DNA of 64,000 nucleotides from Streptomyces dioscori (GTDB lineage Bacteria > Actinomycetota > Actinomycetes > Streptomycetales > Streptomycetaceae), in contig NZ_KZ679043.1 of assembly GCF_003024195.1 (NCBI RefSeq), positions 310,001-374,000 on the forward strand, in the 5' to 3' direction. Shown here piece by piece: positions 17,072 to 25,614 of the stretch (within the stretch, counting starts at the first letter, position 1; every line of letters begins with the position of its first letter). A program made the position numbers and the translations under genes. The notes under the pieces were generated by a model, which searched no databases, was not told where the DNA came from, and saw only the letters and a program-made list of their open reading frames with translations.

Positions 17072-17485
17072 ATGACCGGGACCACGGACCGGCGGCCGGA
17101 CGAGCAGCACTCGGTGGGTGAACTCGTCGGGCAGGCCACAGAACAGCTTTCCGAACTCGTACGACAGGAAGTGCGGCTCGCCAAACAGGAGCTGACCGAG
17201 AAGGGCAAGCGCGCGGGGCGCGGCGGCGGCCTGCTCGGCGCGGCCGGCGCCGTCGCCTACGTGGGGCTGATGGCCCTCTCGGCGACCGGTGCCGCGGCGC
17301 TCTCGCTGGTGCTGCCCGTGTGGGCGGCGGCGCTCATCGTCACCGCCGTGCTCTTCGTGATCGCGGCCGTGCTGGCCAAGACCGGCCGTACGCAACTCGG
17401 CCGGGCCACCCCTCCGATGCCCGAGGAGACGCTCGACAGCGTGCGGGCCGACGTCGACGAGATCAAGGAAAGGGCGCACCGATGA
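17072..17485 (+). CDS. Phage-holin-like small membrane protein (Actinobacteria holin-X family)
   Basis: 137 residues. N-terminal amphipathic helix (ELVGQATEQLSELVRQEVRLAKQELTEKGKRAG), then two membrane helices (about 50-73 and 78-100) and a charged tail. This Phage_holin_3_6-type family is common in Streptomyces as a chromosomal gene, paired with DUF3618 as here, and is not a sign of a prophage. AAAGGAGG lies 8 bp before ATG 17072. Overlaps the next gene by 4 bp. Confidence 0.88.
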   Translation: MTGTTDRRPDEQHSVGELVGQATEQLSELVRQEVRLAKQELTEKGKRAGRGGGLLGAAGAVAYVGLMALSATGAAALSLVLPVWAAALIVTAVLFVIAAVLAKTGRTQLGRATPPMPEETLDSVRADVDEIKERAHR

Positions 17486-17946
17486 AGGACACGAACGATC
17501 CGGTCGAGATCGGCGGGGTCTCGGACAAGCCCGCCGCCGGGGCCGAGGGGCCGGAGGAACTGCGGCGGCAGATCGAGGAGACCCGCTCGCAACTCGGCGA
17601 CACCGTGGAGGAGCTGGCCTCGAAGGCCGATGTGAAGGCTCGGGCGAAGGCCCGGGGTGCCGAGCTGAAGGACAAGGCGTCCGAGGCGGGGCACTCCGTG
17701 CAGGGCAAGGCGGTGCAGGCGGGGCACGTCGTGCAGGAGAAGGCCGTCGTGGCGGGGCATGTCGTGCAGGAGAAGGCCGTCGTGGCGGGGCATGTCGTGC
17801 AGGAGCGTGTGCCTCAGCCCGTGCGTGACGCTGTGACCGCGGTCGTGCGGGGTGGGTTGCGCAATCCCAAGCCGGTGTTGATCGCTGGGGCGGGGGTTGT
17901 GGTGGCGGTCGGGGTGTTGCGGCGGCGGCGCAATGGTCGCCGCTGA
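17482..17946 (+). CDS. DUF3618 membrane protein with four 11-residue repeats
   Basis: 154 residues. The DUF3618 signature PEELRRQIEETRSQLGDTVEELASKADVKARAK is at about 28-60. Residues 70-113 (DNA 17689-17820) are four tandem 11-mers of the form GHVVQEKAVVA; the middle two are almost identical at DNA level, implying recent 33-bp slippage. A C-terminal membrane helix (KPVLIAGAGVVVAVGVL) ends in basic residues. Translationally coupled to the holin-like gene; a membrane stress or envelope role is guessed from context only. Confidence 0.85.
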   Translation: MKDTNDPVEIGGVSDKPAAGAEGPEELRRQIEETRSQLGDTVEELASKADVKARAKARGAELKDKASEAGHSVQGKAVQAGHVVQEKAVVAGHVVQEKAVVAGHVVQERVPQPVRDAVTAVVRGGLRNPKPVLIAGAGVVVAVGVLRRRRNGRR

Positions 17947-18022
17947 GTGACGGGGCGGCGCGCTGTTGTACCGGGACTCGGTCTGGAGCGTCGTGTTGAA
18001 CCTGCGGGTGCGTGGGGGCTTG

Positions 18023-18044
18023 TCGCGCAGTTCCCCGCGCCCCT
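18023..18044 (+). repeat. Dispersed 22-bp intergenic repeat
   Basis: Exact copy of the TCGCGCAGTTCCCCGCGCCC(CT) unit, preceded by the common lead TGGGGGCTTG. Lies in the 346-bp gap between the DUF3618 and MFS genes. Confidence 0.85.
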
Positions 18045-18087
18045 GAAAGACGGGTGGGTTTTATAGCTGCGGGTCGGTGGGGGCTGG

Positions 18088-18136
18088 CCGCGCCGTTCCC
18101 CGCGCCCCCAAAAAAGCAGTTCCCCGCGCCTTTGAG
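18088..18136 (+). repeat. Two variant copies of the dispersed repeat
   Basis: A copy with GCGCCGTTCCCCGCGCCCC at about 18088-18108 and a decayed copy GCAGTTCCCCGCGCC at 18116-18130. The remaining part of this gap carries the MFS promoter and nothing else visible. Confidence 0.75.
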
Positions 18137-18292
18137 GGGGTGGGTGGGAGGTCGGGGAATCCTGCGGGATGTTGATCGGATGTCGGATTTCCTGGAAATC
18201 TTGACCCTGGCTGGCTCCGCTTCGGCGGGGCGTCGAAAGTGGGCGCCGTAACAGCCGACCGCGGCGTGCAGCGCCGCGAGGGGGAGAGTTCC

Positions 18293-19954
18293 GTGAACGT
18301 CACAACGACGGCGAGCGTCTCGCAGGGGCGGCGGGCGGCCACGCTCGTCATGGCCTGCGTGGGCGTGTTCGTCGCCTATCTGCCGGTGACCACCGTCTCG
18401 GTGAGCCTGCCGGCCATCCAGCGGGCGATGCACGCGTCGACCGCCCAACTGGCCTGGGTGTCCGACGCGTTCGTCCTGCCCATGGCCGCCCTCATCCTCA
18501 CCGCCGGAGTCGTCGGTGACGTCCACGGCCGCAAGAAGGTCTTCCAGGCGGGCCTGGCCTTCTGCGCCGTGGGCGCGGCCGTCGCCCTGTCCGCCCAGTC
18601 GATCGAGGTCCTCTGGATCGGCCAGGCCTTCGCGGGTATCGGGGCCGCGGCGCTGCTGCCCACGACCCTGGCGCTGATCAGCCATGCCGTCCCCGACCAC
18701 CGCGAGCGCGGCAAGTTCATCGGCCTGTGGGCCATGTCCCTGCTGTCGGCGCTTGCCCTCGGCCCGATCATCGCCGGGCTCGTCCTCGAACACTTCGCCT
18801 GGCGGTGGATCTACCTGCTGGCGGTCCCCGCCTCGCTCGTGGCCATGGTCTTCGCGGCCCGGCTGCTGACCGACTCCCGTGCCGCCGGCTCGCGCGCACT
18901 GGACTGGCCCGGCCAGCTCACCGCCGCCCTGGCGATCACCGCACTCGTCTACGGGGTCATCGAGGGCGGCGCCGAGTCCTTCACGGACACCAAGGTGCTG
19001 GTGGCCCTCTTCACGGCCGTCGTCGCCGGTGTGGCCTTCGTCCTGGCGGAGCGGCGCAGCGACAGCCCGATGCTCGACCTGAAGCTGTTCCGCAGCGCGG
19101 CCTTCAGCGCCACCACCCTGGTCGCCATGATCAGCTTCCTCGGTCTGATCGGGTTCTTCTTCGCCCTCAGCCTCTACTTCGGGATGGTCCAGCAGCTCAG
19201 CACGCTGGAGGCGGGCGCCCGGCTGGTGACGGTCAGCCTCATGGCCATCCTGGTGGGAGCGCCGGTCGGCCGCCTGATGCACCGGGTCTCGGCACGCCTC
19301 CTGATCACCGGCGGCCTCCTCGTCAGCGCGGGCGCCCTGCTCTCCCTGACCACGATCGACGCCGACACCTCGTACGTCTCGCTGGTCTGGCGGCTGGCAC
19401 TGCTGGGCCTCGGCATGGGACTGGTCATCACGCCCATGACCGCCACCGCGGTCGCCTCCGTACCGCATCACCTCGCGGGCATGGCCGCCGCCGGGAACAA
19501 CGCCTTCCGGCAGGTCGGCGGCGCCCTCGGCCCCGCCGTCCTGGGCGCCCTGCTCACCAGCCGGGCCACCGGCTCCCTGTCCGGGCACCTCGTCGACGCG
19601 GGCCTGACCGACGCCCAGCGGCAGAGTGTCGTCGCGGCTGTGGACGAGGGCGGGCTGGGCGCGGTCGCGGGAATGAATCTTGGCCCGGCCCAGGGACGCG
19701 CCCTGGGTGCGCTGTCCGAGGCCTTCCTCGACGGCCTCCACCTGTGTCTGATCGTCTCCGCGCTGCTGACACTGCTCGCCGCGGCGGTCGCGGCCGTCCT
19801 GCTGCGCAGCCCGCGGCGGACGACGATGCCGGTGACCGGCTCCGGCTCCGGCTCCGGGGCCGGCTTCGGGGCGGGATCGGGGGCCGGGTCCGGCTCTGGC
19901 GCGGAAGCGGAAGCCGGAACACGATCGCCGGTGGGGATGAACCCGCAGCGGTGA
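18293..19954 (+). CDS. MFS drug exporter, DHA2 (14-helix) family
   Basis: 553 residues with about 14 hydrophobic segments. Motif A-like GDVHGRKKVF follows helix 2, and motif C-like GLWAMSLLSALALGPIIAG is in helix 5, both typical of proton-coupled exporters of the EmrB/QacA type. Start GTG 18293 has GGGGGAGAG upstream. The C-terminus is a low-complexity Gly/Ser/Ala tail (SGSGSGAGFGAGSGAGSG) made by slippage of GGCTCC-type units. Substrate unknown. Confidence 0.9.
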   Translation: MNVTTTASVSQGRRAATLVMACVGVFVAYLPVTTVSVSLPAIQRAMHASTAQLAWVSDAFVLPMAALILTAGVVGDVHGRKKVFQAGLAFCAVGAAVALSAQSIEVLWIGQAFAGIGAAALLPTTLALISHAVPDHRERGKFIGLWAMSLLSALALGPIIAGLVLEHFAWRWIYLLAVPASLVAMVFAARLLTDSRAAGSRALDWPGQLTAALAITALVYGVIEGGAESFTDTKVLVALFTAVVAGVAFVLAERRSDSPMLDLKLFRSAAFSATTLVAMISFLGLIGFFFALSLYFGMVQQLSTLEAGARLVTVSLMAILVGAPVGRLMHRVSARLLITGGLLVSAGALLSLTTIDADTSYVSLVWRLALLGLGMGLVITPMTATAVASVPHHLAGMAAAGNNAFRQVGGALGPAVLGALLTSRATGSLSGHLVDAGLTDAQRQSVVAAVDEGGLGAVAGMNLGPAQGRALGALSEAFLDGLHLCLIVSALLTLLAAAVAAVLLRSPRRTTMPVTGSGSGSGAGFGAGSGAGSGSGAEAEAGTRSPVGMNPQR

Positions 19955-20004
19955 TCCGGCGTCTTACCGGGTGCCCTCCGTGGGGACGGGAAGGGCGCCG
20001 GTGC

Positions 20005-20044
20005 GAGGCCCGGATCCAGGAACACACTCCTGGGTCCGGGCCTC
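20005..20044 (+). terminator. Terminator after the MFS gene
   Basis: 17-bp stem GAGGCCCGGATCCAGGA with its complement at 20028-20044 (one G-T wobble), loop ACACAC. About 70 bp upstream of the Lrp gene. Confidence 0.8.
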
Positions 20045-20114
20045 ACTGCCTCACTGCTCGCTCAGGCACCCCCGCACCCTCCTCGGTGGGATGATCGGTG
20101 ACGGTTGTCCGTCC

Positions 20115-21131
20115 ATGCCGTCCCGGCCAGAGAGTGGAAGCGCGCCCGTGGAGTCCCGCTCGACCGACCCCCTCGATTCCCTCGACCTGAAACTGCTGCA
20201 GGCGCTGCAACTGGACGGCCGCGCGCCGTTCAGCCGGCTCGCGGAGGTGCTCGGCGTCTCCGACCAGACGGTCGCGCGCCGTTACCGGCGCCTGCGCACC
20301 ACGGCGGGTCTGCGCGTGCTCGGTATGACCGACGAGAGCCGGCTCGGCAGACAGAGCTGGGTCGTCCGGCTGCGGTGCACGCCCGACGCGGCGGAACAAC
20401 TGGCCACCGCGCTGGCCCGGCGCCCCGACACCTCGTACATCGGGCTGTTCTCGGGAGGCACCGAGCTCATGTGCGCGATGAAGCCGCGGTCCAGTCAGGA
20501 ACGGGACGAACTGCTCTTCGACCGGCTGCCGCGCACTCCGCGCGTCATCTCGGTCAGCGCGCACTGCCTGCTGCACTCCTACTACGGCGGCCCGCTCGGC
20601 TGGCTCAACAAGATGCGGGCCCTCGATCCCGACGAGGAGGCCGCCCTCACCCCGCCGCCCGTCGCCACGCCCACCGACCCCGTCACCCTGGACGCGCAGG
20701 ACGAGGCGCTGCTCGCGGTGCTCCGGCGCGACGGCAGGACCCCGTTCACCGAGCTCCAGAGCGGTACCGGGCAGACGGAGTCGGCGGTGAAACGGCGGCT
20801 GGACCGGCTGCGTGCCTGCGGGGTCCTCTACTTCGACGTGCAGCACGACCGCCAGTCCCTGGGCCACTCCATCGACGCGATGCTCTGGCTCACGGTGGCT
20901 CCCTCCGCCCTCGCCGAGGTCGGGCGCGCGCTGGCGGGGCATCCCGAGGTCGGCTTCGCCGCGGCCGTCACCGGGCAGGCCAACATCGTCGCCGCCGTCC
21001 TGTGCCGCGACACCGGCGCGCTGTACACGTATCTGAGCGAGCGGATCGGGGTCCTCGACGGCGTCCAGGCCGTGGAGACCGTCCTCAACCTGCGCCAGAT
21101 CAAACAGCTCACCTACGAGCCCGGCCGCTGA
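20115..21131 (+). CDS. Two-domain Lrp/AsnC-family regulator
   Basis: 338 residues in two Lrp-like halves. The first HTH is at about residues 17-60 (LDLKLLQALQLDGRAPFSRLAEVLGVSDQTVARRYRRL); a second, more divergent one is at about 196-240 (LDAQDEALLAVLRRDGRTPFTELQSGTGQTESAVKRRLDRL), each followed by a ligand-binding RAM-type domain. ATG 20115 is used; GTG 20148 is equally possible and would remove 11 residues before SRSTDPLDSLD. Fused double Lrp regulators are common in Streptomyces; target unknown. Confidence 0.87.
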   Translation: MPSRPESGSAPVESRSTDPLDSLDLKLLQALQLDGRAPFSRLAEVLGVSDQTVARRYRRLRTTAGLRVLGMTDESRLGRQSWVVRLRCTPDAAEQLATALARRPDTSYIGLFSGGTELMCAMKPRSSQERDELLFDRLPRTPRVISVSAHCLLHSYYGGPLGWLNKMRALDPDEEAALTPPPVATPTDPVTLDAQDEALLAVLRRDGRTPFTELQSGTGQTESAVKRRLDRLRACGVLYFDVQHDRQSLGHSIDAMLWLTVAPSALAEVGRALAGHPEVGFAAAVTGQANIVAAVLCRDTGALYTYLSERIGVLDGVQAVETVLNLRQIKQLTYEPGR

Positions 21132-21159
21132 CGACTCGCCGTCCCGCCCGCTGACATGA

Positions 21160-21196
21160 CCGGGCCCGGCCCCCCTGACATCGGGGCCGGGCCCGG
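21160..21196. terminator. Bidirectional terminator
   Basis: 14-bp perfect stem CCGGGCCCGGCCCC / GGGGCCGGGCCCGG with a 9-base loop, between the convergent Lrp and nuclease genes. Confidence 0.85.
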
Positions 21197-21236
21197 CGGC
21201 GTACGGCCGGAGCGACTCCGGCAAGCGGCTGAACGG

Positions 21237-23072
21237 CTACGGGCGGAACCGCAGCACCTGCGGGTCGTGGTCGCTGATCTGGTCGGCGAACTCCGCGTTG
21301 ATGTGCACGCTGTCGAAGGTGAAGTCGCGGTCCTTGCGGATCGACGGGCTGATCAGGATCTGGTCGAGGACCTGGCTGTTGCCCTGGTAGTCGTAGCTGT
21401 AACGCTCGCTCCTGGGAAGGGACTTGACGGCCGACCAGAGGGCGCCGTCGGCCTCCAGGAGCTTCGTCGTCGTCGAGAACTCGAAGTCGTTGATGTCGCC
21501 GAGCGTGACGACGTCCGCGTTCCGCTGCTTCGCCAGGATGTCCTTGACGAAGGCGTTCACCGCGGTCGCCTGGAGGTGGCGCTGCGTCTCCGAGCTGCGT
21601 ACCGGCGGCTGGAACTGTGCGTGCAGCGACTGGTCGCCGCCCTTCGACGCGAAGTGGTTCGCGATCACGAAGACCGGCTTGCCGCGGAAGGAGAACTCGC
21701 CCGCGAGCGGCTTGCGGCTGTTCGTCCAGGCCGCGTTCGCCGGGTCGACACGGCCCGGAGAGGCCGTCAGCTGCGCCTTGCCGCGCACCTTCGTGACCCC
21801 GACGGCCGTCGTGGCGTCGCCGCCCGCGCGGTCGACGAAGGAGACGCGGGCCGGGTTGTAGAGGAACGCCTGGCGGATGTTGCCGCCCGGCTCACCGCCG
21901 TCCGCCAGGTCCACCGGGTCGATGGACCGCCACGCGTAGGCCGGTCCGCCGGCGGCGACGATCGCGTCGGTCAGCTTCTTCAGCGTCAGGTCGGCGGCGA
22001 CCGTACCGTCGTTCGTCGCGCCGTTGTTGTCCTGGATCTCCTCCAGGGACACGATGTCGGGCGACTGCAGGTGATCCACGATCGCGGCCGCGTGATCGGC
22101 GAACGTGCTGTCGCCCGGGTCGAGGTTCTCGACGTTGTACGTGGCGACCGCCAGCTCCGTGCGCGACTGCCTGCGGGTCGTCTCGCGCTCCAGGCCGCCG
22201 GCCTCGACCGTGCCGATGGTGCGGGCGGTCAGCGTGTAGCCGCCGAACTGGTTGTAGTCGAGCGGGCCCTCGGTGGTGCCCTTCAGGGTGTCCCCGACGT
22301 TCGCCGTCGGGAACGGCTGCGTGGCGGTCGGTATCAGCGACTGGATCTGCAGCCGGCCGGTGTTCTGCGCCGAGTACGAGCCGTACACCGTGCCACCGCG
22401 GCGGTTCGGGTTCTCGTGCGGCTTGACCGTCACCCAGAGTTCCGAGAACGGGTCGGTCGCGGTGACCACGCGCGACGAGCCGATCGCGACGTTCATGCCC
22501 TCCAGGGACTCGTAGAAGTCGAGGGCGTACTTCTTCGGGCGCAGCGTGAGACCGTTCACCGAACCGCCCGCTGCCGGGTCGCCCTCGGGCGCGTACGCGG
22601 CGGGTACCGAACGGCTGTTGACGACGGTGGCCGCGGGCAGCGCGTTGCCGCTCGACAGGACCGTGACCGTCGGACGGGTGATCTCGGTGACCGACTGGTT
22701 GCCGGTCGAGGCACCGCCCGGCACGAACTCCGTGACCGTGCCCGAGACGGTGACCGAGTCGCCGACGGCGACCTTCGGCGTGGAACTGGTGAAGACGAAT
22801 ACGCCCTCACTGGTGGCCGGGTCGGCGTCCGGGGTGAGGCCCTGGATCCAGAAACCGCGGGACGAACCATAGGTCCGTACGCCCGTGACGATGCCGGCCA
22901 CATCCGTGACCTGCTGACCCGCGAGCGGGGAGGTCCGGGTGGAACCCTGGATGTCATGGACGGCCACGGCGTCCGCCGCGTGGGCGGGGGCCGTGACGAC
23001 CACCGAGGAGACCGTGGAACAGACGGCTGCGACGGTGAGCGCGGCGATGCGTGCGGAAGACTTGCTCGGCAA
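21237..23072 (-). CDS. Secreted endonuclease/exonuclease/phosphatase-fold protein with OB-type N-domain
   Basis: 611 residues. Signal peptide MPSKSSARIAALTVAAVCSTVSS...AHA with cleavage near AHAADA. Residues 35-270 are an OB-fold-like region found in extracellular nucleases (VHDIQGSTRTSPLAGQ, GVRTYGSSRGFWIQ). The EEP domain follows: ATYNVENLDPGD, DIVSLEEIQDNNG, FVIANHFASKGGD, VVTLGDINDFE and SDHDPQVL give the metal and catalytic residues. It likely degrades extracellular DNA or nucleotides to release phosphate. Start is TTG 23072 with GGAGGGA upstream. Confidence 0.88.
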   Translation of the reverse strand: MPSKSSARIAALTVAAVCSTVSSVVVTAPAHAADAVAVHDIQGSTRTSPLAGQQVTDVAGIVTGVRTYGSSRGFWIQGLTPDADPATSEGVFVFTSSTPKVAVGDSVTVSGTVTEFVPGGASTGNQSVTEITRPTVTVLSSGNALPAATVVNSRSVPAAYAPEGDPAAGGSVNGLTLRPKKYALDFYESLEGMNVAIGSSRVVTATDPFSELWVTVKPHENPNRRGGTVYGSYSAQNTGRLQIQSLIPTATQPFPTANVGDTLKGTTEGPLDYNQFGGYTLTARTIGTVEAGGLERETTRRQSRTELAVATYNVENLDPGDSTFADHAAAIVDHLQSPDIVSLEEIQDNNGATNDGTVAADLTLKKLTDAIVAAGGPAYAWRSIDPVDLADGGEPGGNIRQAFLYNPARVSFVDRAGGDATTAVGVTKVRGKAQLTASPGRVDPANAAWTNSRKPLAGEFSFRGKPVFVIANHFASKGGDQSLHAQFQPPVRSSETQRHLQATAVNAFVKDILAKQRNADVVTLGDINDFEFSTTTKLLEADGALWSAVKSLPRSERYSYDYQGNSQVLDQILISPSIRKDRDFTFDSVHINAEFADQISDHDPQVLRFRP

Positions 23073-23416
23073 CGAAATCCCTCCGGGGACGTGCGTGGGC
23101 GCCGGGACGAGGGTGGGACAAGGATGGGACGAGGGTGCTGTCTCTCTTGTCTACGCGCGTCAATCTCGTGTCTGGTCAGGGCACTTGTCAAGGTTTCCTG
23201 GCTTAACACTTCTGACAGGTTCATGAACCGGGCGGCATGGGCCCAAATCCGTCTAGGCTGAGGTCGTGTTTCCGGGCGGCCGGAGGGTGTTCTCCCGGGC
23301 GGCCCCGGGGCATCGCGTCGTGCGTCCGGACGGGCGCCGGACACGCGAGGTGCGATGCGTCCAGACGGGCGCCGAGATACGAGATCGACGTCCGTTCGTC
23401 CTAGGAGAACCAGCCG
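23073..23416. promoter_or_regulatory. Divergent promoter region with direct repeats
   Basis: 344 bp between divergent genes. The palindrome GTTCATGAAC (23219-23228) resembles the first unit of a PHO box on the nuclease side, but the second 11-bp unit is poor. On the other side a 19-bp unit, TGCGTCC(G/A)GACGGGCGCCG, occurs twice at 23321-23339 and 23356-23374, 35 bp apart, and may be an operator for the next gene. Confidence 0.4.
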
Positions 23417-24862
23417 ATGTCAGACAGCTCCCCCCTGCCGCCGGTGCGTCTGCACTCCGAAGCGGAACTCGCACGGGACGCGCTCGCCACACCGCTCCTG
23501 TCGCGCGCCGTGCGGCTCGCCCGCTGGGCCGGCCCGGACACCCGGGTCGGCGCCGGAGGCGAACTCGTCGAGGAACAGCTCGCGGCCGCCGCCGCGGAAC
23601 TGGCACTCGACGGCGAGGACGCCGCGGCCTACGCCAGCGAAGCCTGGCGGGTGGCCGTGGACACCGGGCTCGTCGCGGTCGTGGACGAGGAGGAGGGCAC
23701 GGTCGCCGCCGGCGCCGAGCTGACCCTCGTCCTCTCCGGAGCACCGCAGGACGTGCTGGGACTGTGGCTCGGCGCCCTGGACACGGTCCTTGCCGACGCG
23801 AGCGTGCCCGACCTCGACGACCTCGTGGAGGCCATGGACGAGGGCGGCGAGATCGACTTCTCCGCGCTGGACTGGGACCCCGAGGCCGAGGCCGAGTTCC
23901 TCGACGGTGTCCTCGGCAACCTCTATCTGCTGACCGCCAGCGAGGACGGGCCCGGCGACGGTCCGGTGCCGCTGCCCGCGCTCGCCGCGTCGATGATCGT
24001 GCCCGACGACATGGGGGAGCCCACCAACGACGTCCTGGAGCAGGTGTCGGACGCGATGATGCGGCTCGACGACCAGTTCCGGGTGCTGGAGCCGGTGGGT
24101 CTCGTCGACTTCCAGCCGGTCGACGAGGCGCTCATGGCCGAGGTGGGGGACGAACCGGCCCCGGTCGATGCGTCCGCCACGGCCGTGGACGACACGGACG
24201 TCTCCCGGTACGGGATGGTGCGGCTCACCCCGCTCGGCGTGTACGGCATCCGGGCGCGGCTCCTGGAGGCCGGATTCGCGGCGCCCGCCGTCGGCGACCT
24301 CGCGGACAAGGGCGCCGACGTGCTCCTCGACAGCACGTCCGCGTTCCCGCCCATGGCCGCGCAGGCGGAGACCGAGCAGTGGCTCGCCCGGCGCGAACCC
24401 CTCGCCGCTGCACGCGAGTTGCTCGCCGCGGCACGCGGGGCCGACGCGGGGGCGCCGCTGCGGCGGCTGCGCTGCCAGCAGGCGCTGTCCCTCGTCGGCA
24501 CTCAGGCCGCGCCCGCGCTGCACGAGGTGCTCGACGACGGCGAGCTGGGCGGGCTCGCGCGGGTCTGGCTCGCCGAACGCGGGGTTGCGGACGTGCCCGC
24601 GCCGTCCGAGGAGATGGTCTTCTGGCTGACCGTCGACACGATCGCCGCGCAGCTCGCCGCGGAGGGGAACTCCGAGGAGTTGCAGGCGCTGGTGGAAGGG
24701 CTTGCGGCGCAGCACGGGTCGTTCTTCGCCGCGGCGTGGCGGGTGGAGCATCCCGCCACGCCGGATGTGCTGGAGGCGATGGGGCGGCTGCATCCGGACA
24801 AGAAGGTGGCGAAGGAGGCGCGGAAGGCTGCGTTCAAGGCTCGGTCGCAGCAGGGTCAGTGA
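23417..24862 (+). CDS. Conserved acidic protein of unknown function
   Basis: 481 residues, strongly acidic (WDPEAEAEFLD, VVDEEEGTVAAGAE) and alanine/leucine-rich with helical, HEAT-like stretches towards the C-terminus (RARLLEAGFAAPAVGDLADKG; LVGTQAAPALHEVLDDGELGG; GRLHPDKKVAKEARKAAFKAR). No signal peptide or membrane segment. I recognise it only as a protein conserved among streptomycetes. AGGAGAA lies upstream of ATG 23417. Confidence 0.75.
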   Translation: MSDSSPLPPVRLHSEAELARDALATPLLSRAVRLARWAGPDTRVGAGGELVEEQLAAAAAELALDGEDAAAYASEAWRVAVDTGLVAVVDEEEGTVAAGAELTLVLSGAPQDVLGLWLGALDTVLADASVPDLDDLVEAMDEGGEIDFSALDWDPEAEAEFLDGVLGNLYLLTASEDGPGDGPVPLPALAASMIVPDDMGEPTNDVLEQVSDAMMRLDDQFRVLEPVGLVDFQPVDEALMAEVGDEPAPVDASATAVDDTDVSRYGMVRLTPLGVYGIRARLLEAGFAAPAVGDLADKGADVLLDSTSAFPPMAAQAETEQWLARREPLAAARELLAAARGADAGAPLRRLRCQQALSLVGTQAAPALHEVLDDGELGGLARVWLAERGVADVPAPSEEMVFWLTVDTIAAQLAAEGNSEELQALVEGLAAQHGSFFAAAWRVEHPATPDVLEAMGRLHPDKKVAKEARKAAFKARSQQGQ

Positions 24863-24929
24863 CGCGGGGGCCAGGCCCCCGGGCCCCCTTGCCCCCGGTC
24901 CTCAGGCGCCGGACGGGCTGGGGGTTCGT

Positions 24930-25101
24930 CTGCGGGTTCGGTGGGGGCGGGCCCGAAGGATTGCGCAGTTCCCCGCGCCCCTGGGTGTCTCAGCCTGTCC
25001 GGCGTTTGAGGACGAGCGCGTAGCGCGATACGGGGGCGAGGGGGCGGAGCCCCCATGTGTGGATGGGAATGGGTAGGGGCGGCGGGGGCGAGGAAAAGCG
25101 A
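24930..25101. repeat. Composite intergenic repeat block, copy 1
   Basis: Contains the lead CGGTGGGGGCGGG, the core repeat TTGCGCAGTTCCCCGCGCCC at 24961-24980, and then a second module with GGGGGCGGAGCCCCC and GGTAGGGGCGGCGGGGGCGA. The same two modules in the same order recur at 30957-31104. The GGGGGCGGAGCCCCC part is a 6-bp hairpin. Confidence 0.7.
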
Positions 25102-25103
25102 GG

Positions 25104-25331
25104 TCAGGGGTCCGTGGGGTCGTCCATGGAGAGGACTCGGACCGGGATGCCCTCCAGGGTGTCCGGGATCGTGTCCTCGGGGCGCAGCCCGTCACGGGGC
25201 ACCTTCCGCGTGACGAACACGACGACGACATCCTCCCCGGACTCCTCGTCACGCCCCGTCCCGACCCCACTCACATGGGCCATCGCCAGCAACCGCTCCT
25301 CATGCAGATGACGTGCCTCACGTGCGTCCAC
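25104..25331 (-). CDS. Small protein with protease-propeptide-like domain
   Basis: 75 residues from GTG 25331 (an upstream in-frame start at 25472 would add 47 low-complexity residues). The core GVGTGRDEESGEDVVVVFVTRK...IPDTLEGIPVRVLSMDD follows a pattern found at the start of some bacterial trypsin-like proteins, where it binds like a small ferredoxin-like fold. No catalytic residues. Start uncertain; function unknown. Confidence 0.55.
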   Translation of the reverse strand: MDAREARHLHEERLLAMAHVSGVGTGRDEESGEDVVVVFVTRKVPRDGLRPEDTIPDTLEGIPVRVLSMDDPTDP

Positions 25332-25466
25332 TGCGGCTCGCCTCCCATGCGCCGTACGGTCGTGCCGGTCGGTTCCTGGTTTCGAGATTATTCCGGTCCG
25401 CGGTTCGGACGCGAGGGCTGATGGGCCGTATGGGGGGCGTGGGGCGACAGGGGCGGATCGGTGCCC

Positions 25467-25522
25467 GTTCACACAACGGGGGTCCGGAAAGTCGGACGGC
25501 GTTCAACCGGCGTTAAGTCACG
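25467..25522 (+). promoter_or_regulatory. Candidate PHO boxes upstream of phoX-like gene
   Basis: GTTCAACCGGC (25501-25511) is followed immediately by GTTAAGTCACG (25512-25522), an 11-bp direct-repeat register like the PhoP-binding PHO box (units beginning GTTCACC). A further GTTCACACAAC unit starts at 25467. They lie about 90-150 bp before the phosphatase start codon. Confidence 0.55.
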
Positions 25523-25614
25523 GGCGGGACCGTGTGGCCGACCCCCGGGTCCGCCGCTCCTCGCCCGCCGCTTACCGCTCGCCACGGTCACACTCCACCG
25601 TCACAGGAGACAGC

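Noticed and set aside
17072..17946. Prophage remnant because of a holin-like protein
   Set aside because: The family is a common chromosomal pair with DUF3618 in Streptomyces and no other phage gene is nearby.
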